DNA of 64,000 bases from NCBI RefSeq assembly GCF_051148895.1, contig NZ_CP154625.1:2790001-2854000 (forward strand), given 5' to 3'. The stretch is from Terrisporobacter vanillatitrophus (lineage in GTDB: Bacteria; Bacillota; Clostridia; Peptostreptococcales; Peptostreptococcaceae). Shown piece after piece: positions 17,851 through 25,608 of this stretch (position 1 is its first letter; every line of letters begins with the position of its first letter). The translations under genes and the position numbers were made by a program. The notes under the pieces are model-generated. The model was not told the DNA's origin. It did no database searches and saw nothing but the letters and a program-made list of their open reading frames with translations.

Positions 17851-19203
17851 TTATAATTGTATAACTCCGAATAAAAGTCCTGTTAACAGACATATTCCAC
17901 TAACTCCCCAAACCCAGAAGAATGAGTTTTTAATATGATCTTTGATTTCTACCCCTGCTAATCCAGTACCTAAGAATGTTGCTGGTACAACTGGACTTAT
18001 GAATGTTGCACAGTTTCTACATACTACCATTGATATAGCTGTTTGTACAGGATCTACACCAAAAGCATTTCCTAAACTTATTAATACTGGTAATAATCCA
18101 TAGAAATATGCATCTGTACAGAATACAAGTGTTAATGGTACCGATAATATACCTATTAATATTGGTAAAAATGGCCCTAATGCTTCTGGTAACATACTTG
18201 CTAAAATAGTTGCCATATGTTCCATTAATCCAGATTCTTCAAGCATTCCAAGGAACACACCTGCTGCAAATAATGTGGATGCCATCATTATTGCTGGTCC
18301 TGAATGTTTCTTTATTATCTTACTTTGTAACTTTACATCTGGGTAGTTTATAAATATAGCTAAAGAACAACCAATCATAAATACTAAGTATGCAGGTACT
18401 TCTAAAAATACAAGTGATATAATTACTGCTAAAGTTAATATAACATTAACTCCAAAGTTCTTAGGTCTTTCAAGTTCGTTATTTTTATTTTCTTTAGCAG
18501 ATTCTTGTTCTAAATCTTCACTGTATCCATTCCCTGTATTTGTTGCTAACTTTCCATGCACTCCAGCTCCACGGCGAACTTCTATTTTTCCCCATATAAC
18601 TGCTGTTAATAATGCTACAACTAATCCTACAGCTTGCATTGGTATTAATTCTTTCCATAATGCACTTGGTTCTATTCCAACTACTGAAGCGGCTCTCATT
18701 GTTGGCCCACCCCATGGCAGTAAGTTCATAACACCCATCGCTGTTACACATATTAACATAAGAGTTGTTGGTCTCATATTTAATCTTTTATATATTGGTA
18801 ACATAGCTGGTATTGTAATTAAAAATGTTGATGCTCCTCCTCCATCTAAGTGACCTATCATTGCAATAAAACATGACATAACTGCAACACCTACAACACT
18901 ATCTCCAACTTTTTTAACAAGTGCATTTATGATTCTATCAAACATTCCTGCATCTGTCATAATTCCAAAGAATAATACTGAGAATAAGAATAGACATGCT
19001 GTTGGCGATGTTCCTGCCACACCTGCCTCTATAAATTCTCCTACTTCACTAATTGTGAAAGTTCCTGTTAACACTAATATAACTGCTGTTATAGTTGACG
19101 CTGTTATAAAAGCTAATGATGGTATTGTAAAATTATTAAATAATAAGAATATTACCATACCGATTGTTAAAAATCCAATAATTCCAAGCATTGTTTCGCT
19201 CAT
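17851..19203 (-). CDS. CitMHS-family citrate/metal-citrate carrier, copy 2
   Basis: 450 residues and nearly identical to the carrier at 12318-13670. I see a handful of substitutions, for example Arg-Lys to Lys-Glu in SALWKELIPM, Leu to Ser in EQESAKE, Lys to Glu in FLEVPAYL and Gln to Glu in SMLPEALG. The reading frame is intact and the differences are mild, so it may still work. Its upstream kinase is reduced to a fragment and the original promoter region was not copied, so its expression is uncertain. The start is chosen by the same GGAGGA spacing as in copy 1. Confidence 0.87.
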   Translation of the reverse strand: MSETMLGIIGFLTIGMVIFLLFNNFTIPSLAFITASTITAVILVLTGTFTISEVGEFIEAGVAGTSPTACLFLFSVLFFGIMTDAGMFDRIINALVKKVGDSVVGVAVMSCFIAMIGHLDGGGASTFLITIPAMLPIYKRLNMRPTTLMLICVTAMGVMNLLPWGGPTMRAASVVGIEPSALWKELIPMQAVGLVVALLTAVIWGKIEVRRGAGVHGKLATNTGNGYSEDLEQESAKENKNNELERPKNFGVNVILTLAVIISLVFLEVPAYLVFMIGCSLAIFINYPDVKLQSKIIKKHSGPAIMMASTLFAAGVFLGMLEESGLMEHMATILASMLPEALGPFLPILIGILSVPLTLVFCTDAYFYGLLPVLISLGNAFGVDPVQTAISMVVCRNCATFISPVVPATFLGTGLAGVEIKDHIKNSFFWVWGVSGICLLTGLLFGVIQL

Positions 19204-19295
19204 TTTGATATCCTCCATTTAAGTTATTGTCTAAATAATATCATCTTAACCTTACAAGGATATCGTTTTTTCCTTAAAAAAACGTAAGATTTACC

Positions 19296-19628
19296 TTACA
19301 TTTTTTTAAGGTTGTGTATTCGATAAATCATATCAATAATTACATTTACATATACAGGTTTTTCTATAAACTCATCTATAAATCCATATGGCTTAACTTC
19401 TACAACTTCCTTTTTAACTTGATCAACCATAATTATCTTTAAATTTGATAATTGCTGGTCTATCAATACCATGTCATATGAATTTTCTTCTATTAAAATT
19501 AATGCTTCTTCTATTCCATTGCAAGTATCAGTATTTATTCCATGTTCTTCTAAATCTAGATAGGCTATACTAAATAGGACAAATAAATTCAGAAGTATTC
19601 GTTGAATTGAATAAAGACTATGTTTCAA
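19296..19628 (-). pseudogene. Receiver-domain fragment of the duplicated hybrid kinase
   Basis: From codon 25 on this matches the last part of the kinase at 13763-15832 (LEEHGINTDTCNGIEEAL onward). The first 24 codons come from unrelated sequence beyond the duplication border at 19557. An in-frame 63-bp deletion removes 21 residues between QQLSNLK and IIMVDQ. There is no kinase part left. An open frame of 110 codons remains, but I see no sign that it is a functional gene. Confidence 0.8.
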
Positions 19629-19652
19629 ATTTTTATTAATATCCTAATAAGT

Positions 19653-19690
19653 AAAAAAGACTGTCACACTATTTTTTTAGTGCGACAGCC
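19653..19690 (-). terminator. Intrinsic terminator downstream of the rlmA-like gene
   Basis: GACTGTCACACTA (19659-19671) pairs with TAGTGCGACAGCC (19678-19690) with two G-T pairs. On the minus strand TTTTTT follows. It is the first terminator behind the rRNA methyltransferase stop at 19855. Confidence 0.8.
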
Positions 19691-19694
19691 ACTT

Positions 19695-19723
19695 TTCGTG
19701 GATTTTAATGGTGGAGACGAATC
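19695..19723. repeat. 29-bp direct repeat, left copy (tmRNA 3'-end-like)
   Basis: TTCGTGGATTTTAATGGTGG then AGACGAATC. It matches 21164-21192 in 26 of 29 bases, in the same orientation. On the minus strand it reads GATTCGTCTCCACCA, like the 3' end of a tmRNA or tRNA gene followed by flanking sequence. The two copies bracket the methyltransferase and its leader ORFs. Confidence 0.65.
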
Positions 19724-19854
19724 ACAGAAATAATACTCACGAATTTAGTGTCGAATAAAAGTATAGATATATAATGTTTAATTATACTTTATCCTAACAA
19801 GCCTTCTATCATTTGTTCTTCTGTAATCTTTCTTTGTATTTTTTATACATTTAT

Positions 19855-20727
19855 CTATTTTATTTTACCTACAATAACCCTTAAATCTATTGTTATCATT
19901 TCTATATTGCATTTAATTAATTCATTTATCTGCTCTTGATTTAGACTCGATGTTAATGGAGTCATTTTTATAAAATCTTCTAAATTAGAAGCATTTGTTT
20001 TATAAGTAATTCTTTTATCATAAACTATTTCTAAATTATTTTTAAATGAATCTATAATATTTTTATTAGAATAAGTGTCTTTTTTTATTTTTCCTTTTAT
20101 TTCAGACCTTATTTCATATAGATAGTGTTCCTCTGGAATTACTTTTATAACTACTCCATCTTTATTTAAAACTCTGGTAAATTCACTATAGTTTGATGGT
20201 GAAAATATATCTAATATTATATCAAATTTACTATTTTCAAATGGTAAGTTTGATAAATCTGAAACAATCCATAGTATATCATTTTCGTGTCTTGTAGCAA
20301 GTGAAATTCCTTCTCTTGATATATCTATTCCAAATAACCTACATTTTTTATTTATTTTTTCATCTAAATATAGTTGATTTAAATAATATCCCTCTCCGCA
20401 ACCAGTATCTAACACAAAACTATTGTCCTTATTTGCTGTATATTTATCTACTATATTTATTATCTCTTTTGAAAGCTTCTCATATATACCACCTTCATAT
20501 ATTTTACTTCTAGATTCAAATAGACTTTTACCATATATTGTATTTGTATTGTTTTTTAGTAAATTAACGTATCCTTTTTTAGATACGTTGAAGCAATGAT
20601 TATTCTCACATAATAGACTATTTTCTTCTATACATTTTATAGATTTTTTGCAAATTGGGCATCTAAGTATCTCTATATTTTTATTAAGTAATGCTCTTAA
20701 AACTTCAATCTTTTTTAATTTTTTCAT
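19855..20727 (-). CDS. RlmA-type 23S rRNA (guanine-N1) methyltransferase
   Basis: 290 residues. N-terminal zinc finger C23-x2-C26-x13-C40-x3-H44, the RlmA/TlrB pattern, followed by a class I SAM-dependent domain with VLDTGCGEGYYLNQL (motif I) and DIILDIFSPSNYSEF. RlmA(I) methylates G745 and RlmA(II)/TlrB methylates G748 of 23S rRNA, at the entrance of the peptide tunnel; TlrB gives resistance to tylosin. I cannot tell the target base from sequence. Start ATG 20727 lies 10 bases behind AAGGAG. Two short leader ORFs, a terminator and a stem precede it, which suggests control by ribosome stalling. Confidence 0.85.
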   Translation of the reverse strand: MKKLKKIEVLRALLNKNIEILRCPICKKSIKCIEENSLLCENNHCFNVSKKGYVNLLKNNTNTIYGKSLFESRSKIYEGGIYEKLSKEIINIVDKYTANKDNSFVLDTGCGEGYYLNQLYLDEKINKKCRLFGIDISREGISLATRHENDILWIVSDLSNLPFENSKFDIILDIFSPSNYSEFTRVLNKDGVVIKVIPEEHYLYEIRSEIKGKIKKDTYSNKNIIDSFKNNLEIVYDKRITYKTNASNLEDFIKMTPLTSSLNQEQINELIKCNIEMITIDLRVIVGKIK

Positions 20728-20763
20728 TGTTCATAATCTCCTTATTTTAACTATTAGTATCAA

Positions 20764-20825
20764 ATAGCACGGAGTTATGACATTGTATTAAATTTATTTA
20801 ACGATAGCCACAACTCGTGTGCTAT
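20764..20825 (-). promoter_or_regulatory. Leader stem between the second leader ORF and the rlmA-like gene
   Basis: ATAGCACGGAGTT (20764-20776) pairs with AACTCGTGTGCTAT (20812-20825), about 12 pairs with one bulge. The stop codon of the second leader ORF (20822-20824) lies inside the outer arm, so a ribosome finishing or stalling there would open the stem. The ribosome binding site of the methyltransferase lies just beyond it. There is no T-run. Confidence 0.55.
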
Positions 20826-20857
20826 CCTCTCCATCTTAGGTATGCAAATATGCTCAT
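20822..20857 (-). CDS. Leader peptide 2 of the rlmA-like gene (11 codons)
   Basis: ATG 20857 follows an excellent AAGGAGG with 8-base spacing and encodes MSIFAYLRWRG and TAG. It begins directly behind the T-run of the leader terminator. Its strong ribosome binding site and the overlap of its stop with the following stem support a regulatory role rather than a functional peptide. Confidence 0.6.
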   Translation of the reverse strand: MSIFAYLRWRG

Positions 20858-20884
20858 TCTAACTACCTCCTTATTTTTGTTAAT

Positions 20885-20923
20885 AAAAAATCCCCTTTAG
20901 TATAATTCAATACTCCAGGGGAT
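20885..20923 (-). terminator. Intrinsic terminator (attenuator) inside the rlmA-like leader
   Basis: On the minus strand ATCCCC...GGGGAT forms the outer stem and AGTAT...ATACT the inner stem (20890-20923), followed by six Ts. It lies 7 bases behind the first leader ORF and in front of the second, so it can stop transcription before the methyltransferase gene. GGAGT in its 5' arm can instead pair with ACTCC inside leader ORF 1. Confidence 0.8.
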
Positions 20924-20930
20924 ATATATC

Positions 20931-21017
20931 TTAAATGTATTTGCTATATCTTATAATATATGTAGGAGTAATATATCTTCTTTTTAATTTATTAAACATT
21001 ATATATAAATTTTTCAT
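20931..21017 (-). CDS. Leader peptide 1 of the rlmA-like gene (28 codons)
   Basis: ATG 21017 lies behind AAAGGAGTG with good spacing and encodes a basic peptide, MKNLYIMFNKLKRRYITP continuing to TYIIRYSKYI. The AGGAGTGAT around its ribosome binding site (21022-21030) can pair with ATTACTCCT inside the ORF (20964-20972). The same ACTCC can pair with GGAGT of the terminator that follows. This is the pattern of alternative stems controlled by ribosome position. Confidence 0.65.
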   Translation of the reverse strand: MKNLYIMFNKLKRRYITPTYIIRYSKYI

Positions 21018-21163
21018 GAATATCACTCCTTTAGTATTTTAGTAAAATTAATAATACCATAAACTATATTTACTGTAAAGTATATCATATCTACTTCAAG
21101 TAAATTATGATATATTGTATTACTAAAATCAAAAAAGATATTAGCAAATTACTAATACCTTTA

Positions 21164-21192
21164 TTCGTGGATTTCAATGTTGGAGACGAGTC
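21164..21192. repeat. 29-bp direct repeat, right copy (tmRNA/tRNA 3'-end-like)
   Basis: Matches 19695-19723 in 26 of 29 bases. Here the similarity to a tRNA-like 3' end goes further: the minus strand reads GAGGGGTTCGATACGACTCG and then TCTCCA, including a T-loop GGTTCGA. The T-arm does not pair well, so this is a remnant and not a gene. Confidence 0.6.
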
Positions 21193-21218
21193 GTATCGAA
21201 CCCCTCTCCAACTAATTA

Positions 21219-22235
21219 TTATCTATATATAACCTTCCCATCAATATCCCCAACACTTTGACATCCAGTCAGCCTCATAGTAGCTTCAAACTCACCAACG
21301 ATCTTCTTAACATACATCTCAACACCTTCTCTGCCACCACCAAAACTAGCAGTAACAAAAGGTCTTCCAATAAGAACACCCTCAGCCCCAAGACCAATCA
21401 GCTTAAGAACATCAACACCACTTCTAACACCACCATCAACAAGCACAGTCAACTTACCATCAACAGCCTCAGCAATAGCAGGTAGCACATCAGCAGCACC
21501 TGGAGTACAATCTAAAACTCTACCACCATGATTAGAAACAACTATAGCATCCACACCAGCTTCCACAGCAAACATAGCATCTTCCACAGTCATTATTCCC
21601 TTCACTATAAATGGTAACTTAGTAGCCGCTTTTAACTCTTTTAAAGCTTCCACATCCTTTGGTACAACAGTCTTTCCATGCATAGATAAAGTCACAAGAC
21701 CACATGCATCCACGTCTACACCAACAGCAAAAGCTCCAGCTTCTTCAGCTAATTTTATTTTCTTTATTATATCGTGATTTTCCCAAGGTTTTATAAATAC
21801 TATCCCTTGTCCATTATTTTCTTTTAGTACATCTAAGTTATCCATTAAGAAAGAATCTACAGCAGTATCTCCAACCATTGGGAAGATTCCACTTTCTATA
21901 CATCCTTCCACAACTGGAGTTATGTATTCTCTTTCGCTTATTTTTCCACCCATGTTTAATGTAGTTCCTGTTATAGGAGCTGCAAATATTGGTGCTTTCA
22001 TTTTCTTCCCAAATAATTCTACTGATGTATCTGGATTTGATACATTATGTATAACTCTCATATTTATTTTAACATCTTGTAAACTTTTGAAGTTTTCTAC
22101 AAATGCAGATCCAGTATCTTTTCCACCCATTCCTGGAACTTCTCCTGCACAAACTACTCCATTACAAGCTTTACAAACTCTACAACTTCCATTTAAGTTT
22201 TCTCTTGCTTCTTTTAGCATGTCTTTATAATTCAT
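21219..22235 (-). CDS. FMN-dependent alpha-hydroxy-acid oxidase/dehydrogenase family protein
   Basis: 338 residues. The C-terminal two thirds is an FMN TIM barrel with VSNHGGRVLDCTPGA (catalytic His and FMN phosphate site), VDGGVRSG and GRPF. The family includes lactate oxidase, glycolate oxidase and LldD. In place of the usual N-terminus there is a cysteine cluster C18-x2-C21-x2-C24-x4-C29, which could bind an Fe-S cluster and suggests an anaerobic dehydrogenase using an electron carrier rather than oxygen. It lies 59 bases downstream of rnhB on the same strand. The substrate is unknown. Confidence 0.8.
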   Translation of the reverse strand: MNYKDMLKEARENLNGSCRVCKACNGVVCAGEVPGMGGKDTGSAFVENFKSLQDVKINMRVIHNVSNPDTSVELFGKKMKAPIFAAPITGTTLNMGGKISEREYITPVVEGCIESGIFPMVGDTAVDSFLMDNLDVLKENNGQGIVFIKPWENHDIIKKIKLAEEAGAFAVGVDVDACGLVTLSMHGKTVVPKDVEALKELKAATKLPFIVKGIMTVEDAMFAVEAGVDAIVVSNHGGRVLDCTPGAADVLPAIAEAVDGKLTVLVDGGVRSGVDVLKLIGLGAEGVLIGRPFVTASFGGGREGVEMYVKKIVGEFEATMRLTGCQSVGDIDGKVIYR

Positions 22236-22294
22236 TATTATGATCCCCTCCTACAATAATTTATCTTGATAATTCTTCCATCTATAATTATAGT

Positions 22295-23062
22295 CTATAA
22301 AACATTTTTAAGGAAACTTTTTCTATGTATTGGTGTTATACCATGTTTTTCTATAGCTTCGTAGTGTTCCTTTGTACCATATCCTTTGTTTGATTTAAAT
22401 CCATACTCTGGGTATATTTCATCATAGTCGCACATCATTCTGTCTCTTGTAACTTTAGCTAATATGCTGGCAGCTCCTATAGATATGGATTTTGAATCAC
22501 CTTTTATTATTGGATTTTGTTTTATATCAACGCCTGGTATAGTTATAGCATCTACCAATAAATAGTCTGGTTGTTTTTTCATTGAGTTTAATGCTTTTTT
22601 CATTGCCATAAATGTGGCATTTAAAATATTGTAGTCGTCTATTTCTTCATTATCCACAATTCCTATTCCAAAGTCTAGTGCATGTTCTTTTATTATTTCA
22701 TATAGCTCTTCTCTTTTGCTTTCTTTTACTTTTTTAGAATCGTCTACTCCTTCTATTTTTGTGTTTGGTGGTAAAACAACTACAGCTGCAACTACTGGTC
22801 CAGCTAGTGGCCCTCTACCAACTTCGTCTATTCCACCTATGTATAGATATCCTTTTGAGTATCCGTCATTTTCGTATGTATTTATAAGTTCTAATCTTTC
22901 ATCTTCTTTTCTTATGGCATCTAGTTTTTTTGCTAAAGATACAGCTAACTTTTGTACTGATTTCCTTTCATCACTTTTTAAAATATTTATATATTCTAAG
23001 TATTGCTCAACTTTTAAAGTATCTACTATTTCTTTTATTTCTTTTACACTTTTGTTATTCAT
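22295..23062 (-). CDS. rnhB: Ribonuclease HII
   Basis: 255 residues. GIDEVGRGPLAGPVVAA carries the first catalytic Asp and Glu, VDDSKK, DYLLVDAI and SIGAASILAKVTRDR give the rest of the active site. About 70 residues precede the domain, as is usual for Firmicute RNase HII. The enzyme removes RNA from RNA-DNA hybrids and misincorporated ribonucleotides. In many Firmicutes rnhB follows rbgA directly, but here rbgA is 8.3 kb away. Confidence 0.95.
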   Translation of the reverse strand: MNNKSVKEIKEIVDTLKVEQYLEYINILKSDERKSVQKLAVSLAKKLDAIRKEDERLELINTYENDGYSKGYLYIGGIDEVGRGPLAGPVVAAVVVLPPNTKIEGVDDSKKVKESKREELYEIIKEHALDFGIGIVDNEEIDDYNILNATFMAMKKALNSMKKQPDYLLVDAITIPGVDIKQNPIIKGDSKSISIGAASILAKVTRDRMMCDYDEIYPEYGFKSNKGYGTKEHYEAIEKHGITPIHRKSFLKNVL

Positions 23063-23161
23063 GGTAATCTCCTTAATATTTATTCAGTTTTATTATGTAC
23101 TTACCTTTTATATTTTATCATATAATTAACTACCTTCATATTGCCAAGGATTTATCTTCGC

Positions 23162-23194
23162 AAAAAAGCCAACAGAACTATTTGTCTGTTGGCT
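23162..23194 (-). terminator. Intrinsic terminator behind the nhaC remnant
   Basis: AAGCCAACAGA (23166-23176) pairs with TCTGTTGGCTT (23184-23194); on the minus strand TTTTTT follows. In the intact nhaC locus only the TCTGTTGGCTT arm remains (28349-28359), the other arm having been lost at the IS3 remnant. Confidence 0.8.
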
Positions 23195-23198
23195 TAAT

Positions 23199-23508
23199 AT
23201 ATCTATTAGATAATAACATGTCTACTGACTCTACACCTGTTGCTGATGCATATCCATTTGTTGCTGCCTCTAATATGGCTCCCATATCTTGACCTTGGAA
23301 AAATACCGCTATAATAACTCCTATTAATGCTCCTCCCATAAGTCCAGGTATTGCTGGTACTTTAAGCATTACTAGCACAATTACTGCTATTGGTGCAATT
23401 AATAAAAGTGGTGATAGTGTATTAAATGAAGATTCTAATGTACTACTAATTAATTGTATTTGACTTGCATCTAATTCTTGTCCAGAATATTTCATTCCCA
23501 TTATATCA
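23199..23508 (-). pseudogene. nhaC remnant (middle third only)
   Basis: Near-identical to residues about 210-309 of the NhaC protein at 28382-29809 (GMKYSGQELDASQIQLIS onward to SVDMLLS). The N-terminal two fifths and the C-terminal third are gone. The right border shows a repeat of about seven bases, CCAAATA in the intact locus and TCAAATA here, as expected for deletion between short repeats. It cannot form a transporter. Confidence 0.9.
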
Positions 23509-23922
23509 AATAACAAAATGTTCATAATTATTAGTAGGAAGTAAAAATTTTCTCTCTCCTACTCTGCTTCTTGCTCTTTTCACAGTTTCTTCCGGTGAAT
23601 ATATTTTAATCTTGACCTTGTTTTTAATTTGATAAAGGAGATATAATGCTTGTGCTCCATCTATCAAATCTCCATTTAATCCCTCGGCTCTTACTCTTTT
23701 TACAGAAGAAGATTTATCTTGCGAAAACTTATATACATAATATTGGTCAGAGCCTTCTGAAAAATTTTCCATATCAGTTTCATCTATAACCATATGTCTT
23801 AGAAAAAAGTCTTCGTCTTTGCCACTATAGTGAATAACATGACTCTTGTCTACGAATATTCCAAAATGATTATATATGCTGTAATTAACACATATTACAT
23901 CTCCGTATTGAGGTTCAATCAA
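23509..23922 (-). pseudogene. LRAT-like protein, truncated copy without catalytic Cys
   Basis: About 138 codons, closely similar to the intact protein at 30118-30621 (IEPQYGDVICVN, HFGIFVDKSHVIHYSG). The tail reads NNYEHFVI where the intact copy has NNCEHFAIWCKTG: the catalytic Cys is Tyr and the last 35 residues are lost. TTG 23922, 7 bases behind GGGAGG, is the likely original start. The ribosome binding site is intact, but an active enzyme is not expected. Confidence 0.85.
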
Positions 23923-24054
23923 AATATCACCTCCCAATAAATATTTATATATAATTTATGATTTATTTTTTATAATGTTATTTATAAATTATGAAAATTC
24001 AACTCCTTGGATAATAGCTATCATGATTATCTACTTAACTTAAATATATACAAA

Positions 24055-24091
24055 ACAAAAGACCGATAAATGTTTTTATTTGGTCTTTTGT
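24055..24091 (-). terminator. Terminator of the metNIQ operon
   Basis: ACAAAAGACC (24055-24064) pairs with GGTCTTTTGT (24082-24091). The minus strand gives a T-rich run after the stem. It starts just 8 bases behind the metQ stop. Confidence 0.85.
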
Positions 24092-24098
24092 TATAGAG

Positions 24099-24911
24099 TT
24101 AAAATAATGCTATAAATACACCTTTATAATTTTCTTCTATATATGTTTTTATTTCTTTACTTCTATATGCATCAGCTATGTCTTTTGCCCATTGAGTGTC
24201 TTTATCTTTTTCATTTACAACTACACCCACTGCATATTCTTCTTCATCATTTGAATTTGCTAGTGAAAGTTTTTGTGGATCTTTGCTAGCATTTTGAATA
24301 TGGGCTCCAGCACAAGCTATTGCCGCTACATCTGATAGTGATTGTGGTAAACTTATCATCTCTGCTTCTATAAACTTTAAATTTTTTGGATTTTCAGCTA
24401 TATCATACATAGTAGGCGATTCTACAGATTCATCTAATTTTATAAACCCTAGTTCTTCTAATAATTTTAATCCACGTGCTTGATTTGATGAGTCATTACA
24501 TAATCCTATAGTAGAACCATCTTTTATGTCTTTTATATCTGTGTATTCTTCAGAATATAATCCAAATATCGGTGCTCTAACTTTTGGTTTAACCATTACA
24601 AGTTTAGTTCCTTCATTTTTGTTATAATCATCTAAGTAAGGTTCATGTTGATACATATTGGCATCTATACTTCCTTCTGCAAGAGCAGTATTAGGTGCTA
24701 TATTATCATCAAAAGTAACTATTTCTACTTTATATCCTTTTTCTTCTAATTTACTTTTTGCTATTTCTGCTTCATCAATTGATGTTCCTCTAACCCCTAG
24801 TTTTATTGTTGTTTTCTCTCCACCTGCTTGTGCATTATCTTTTCCACATCCTACTAAAAATGTTGTTCCTAAAGATAAGCACATTACCAATGCTAGTAAT
24901 CTTTTTTTCAT
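24099..24911 (-). CDS. metQ: Methionine ABC transporter substrate-binding lipoprotein
   Basis: 270 residues. Signal peptide with lipobox LVGC at residues 19-22, then the NlpA/MetQ fold: IKLGVRGTSIDEAEIAKSKL, NMYQHEPYLDDYN and DSSNQARGLKLLEELGFI. The mature protein is anchored outside the membrane and delivers methionine to MetNI. It is the last gene of a UROD-methyltransferase - metN - metI - metQ operon. GGGAGG precedes the start. The QHEPYLDDY block is highly typical of MetQ. Confidence 0.93.
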   Translation of the reverse strand: MKKRLLALVMCLSLGTTFLVGCGKDNAQAGGEKTTIKLGVRGTSIDEAEIAKSKLEEKGYKVEIVTFDDNIAPNTALAEGSIDANMYQHEPYLDDYNKNEGTKLVMVKPKVRAPIFGLYSEEYTDIKDIKDGSTIGLCNDSSNQARGLKLLEELGFIKLDESVESPTMYDIAENPKNLKFIEAEMISLPQSLSDVAAIACAGAHIQNASKDPQKLSLANSNDEEEYAVGVVVNEKDKDTQWAKDIADAYRSKEIKTYIEENYKGVFIALF

Positions 24912-24945
24912 TTTGTTCTTATACCTCCCAAATAATTTTGCAAAT

Positions 24946-25608
24946 TTATTTTAATTTTTTATAAAGTCGGTCACCTATAAATTGTATTAGTGCCACTAAA
25001 ATAATTAAAATCACTACTATTGTATACATTATAGTTTTATTAAAGTTTTGATATCCATGAGTTAGCGCAACTGCTCCGAGACCTCCTGCTCCTATAGCTC
25101 CAGCCATAGCTGTAGCCCCAAGTAAATTAATCATTGAAAGACAAAGTCCTGAGATTATAGACGGTATAGACTCTACTAGCATGACACCAAATATTATTTG
25201 AATAGTTGATGCTCCAAAAGAATGAGCTGCCTCTATTAATGATGAATCTACTTCTTTAAAACTACTTTCAAATATACGTCCTATAAATGGTGTGGCCACA
25301 ATAGTTAATGGTACTAATGCCGCCTTCTCACCTATAGATGTTCCTACTACAAATCTTGTTAATGGTATTATAGATATCATAAGTATTATAAATGGAAACG
25401 AGCGAATAATATTTACTATAATATTTAAAATTTTATTAATAACTATATTAGGATGCAAACCATCCTTATCCGTAAGTACCAATACAATTCCAATTATAAA
25501 ACCAAACACAGTCGCTAATATTCCCGAAAAAAATAACATTCTAAGAGTTGCCCATAGTGCTGGTATTATTACTATTTCTAATAATTTTGCTAAACTATAA
25601 CTCTTCAT
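24946..25608 (-). CDS. metI: Methionine ABC transporter permease
   Basis: 220 residues with five membrane segments and the binding-protein-dependent permease EAA-like loop EAAHSFGASTIQIIF. GAIGAGGLGAVALTHGYQ is typical of MetI. It overlaps metN by 14 bases, which suggests translational coupling. It forms the membrane channel of the MetNIQ importer. Confidence 0.93.
   Translation of the reverse strand: MKSYSLAKLLEIVIIPALWATLRMLFFSGILATVFGFIIGIVLVLTDKDGLHPNIVINKILNIIVNIIRSFPFIILMISIIPLTRFVVGTSIGEKAALVPLTIVATPFIGRIFESSFKEVDSSLIEAAHSFGASTIQIIFGVMLVESIPSIISGLCLSMINLLGATAMAGAIGAGGLGAVALTHGYQNFNKTIMYTIVVILIILVALIQFIGDRLYKKLK

Larger units (their letters stand above)
17729..19557. repeat. Segmental duplication, copy 2
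   Basis: Direct repeat of 12197-14087. It starts at the same GTTAAAATAAAGC word and ends at TAAATCT. It carries one extra base near 17818 and a 63-bp deletion in the kinase receiver part. The left border abuts the IS3 remnant. The right border breaks into unrelated sequence. Confidence 0.95.

Noticed and set aside
19741..19854. Open minus-strand tail ending EEQMIEGLLG before a stop
   Set aside because: Could be the end of a lost gene, but it is too short to name and overlaps other equally open frames.
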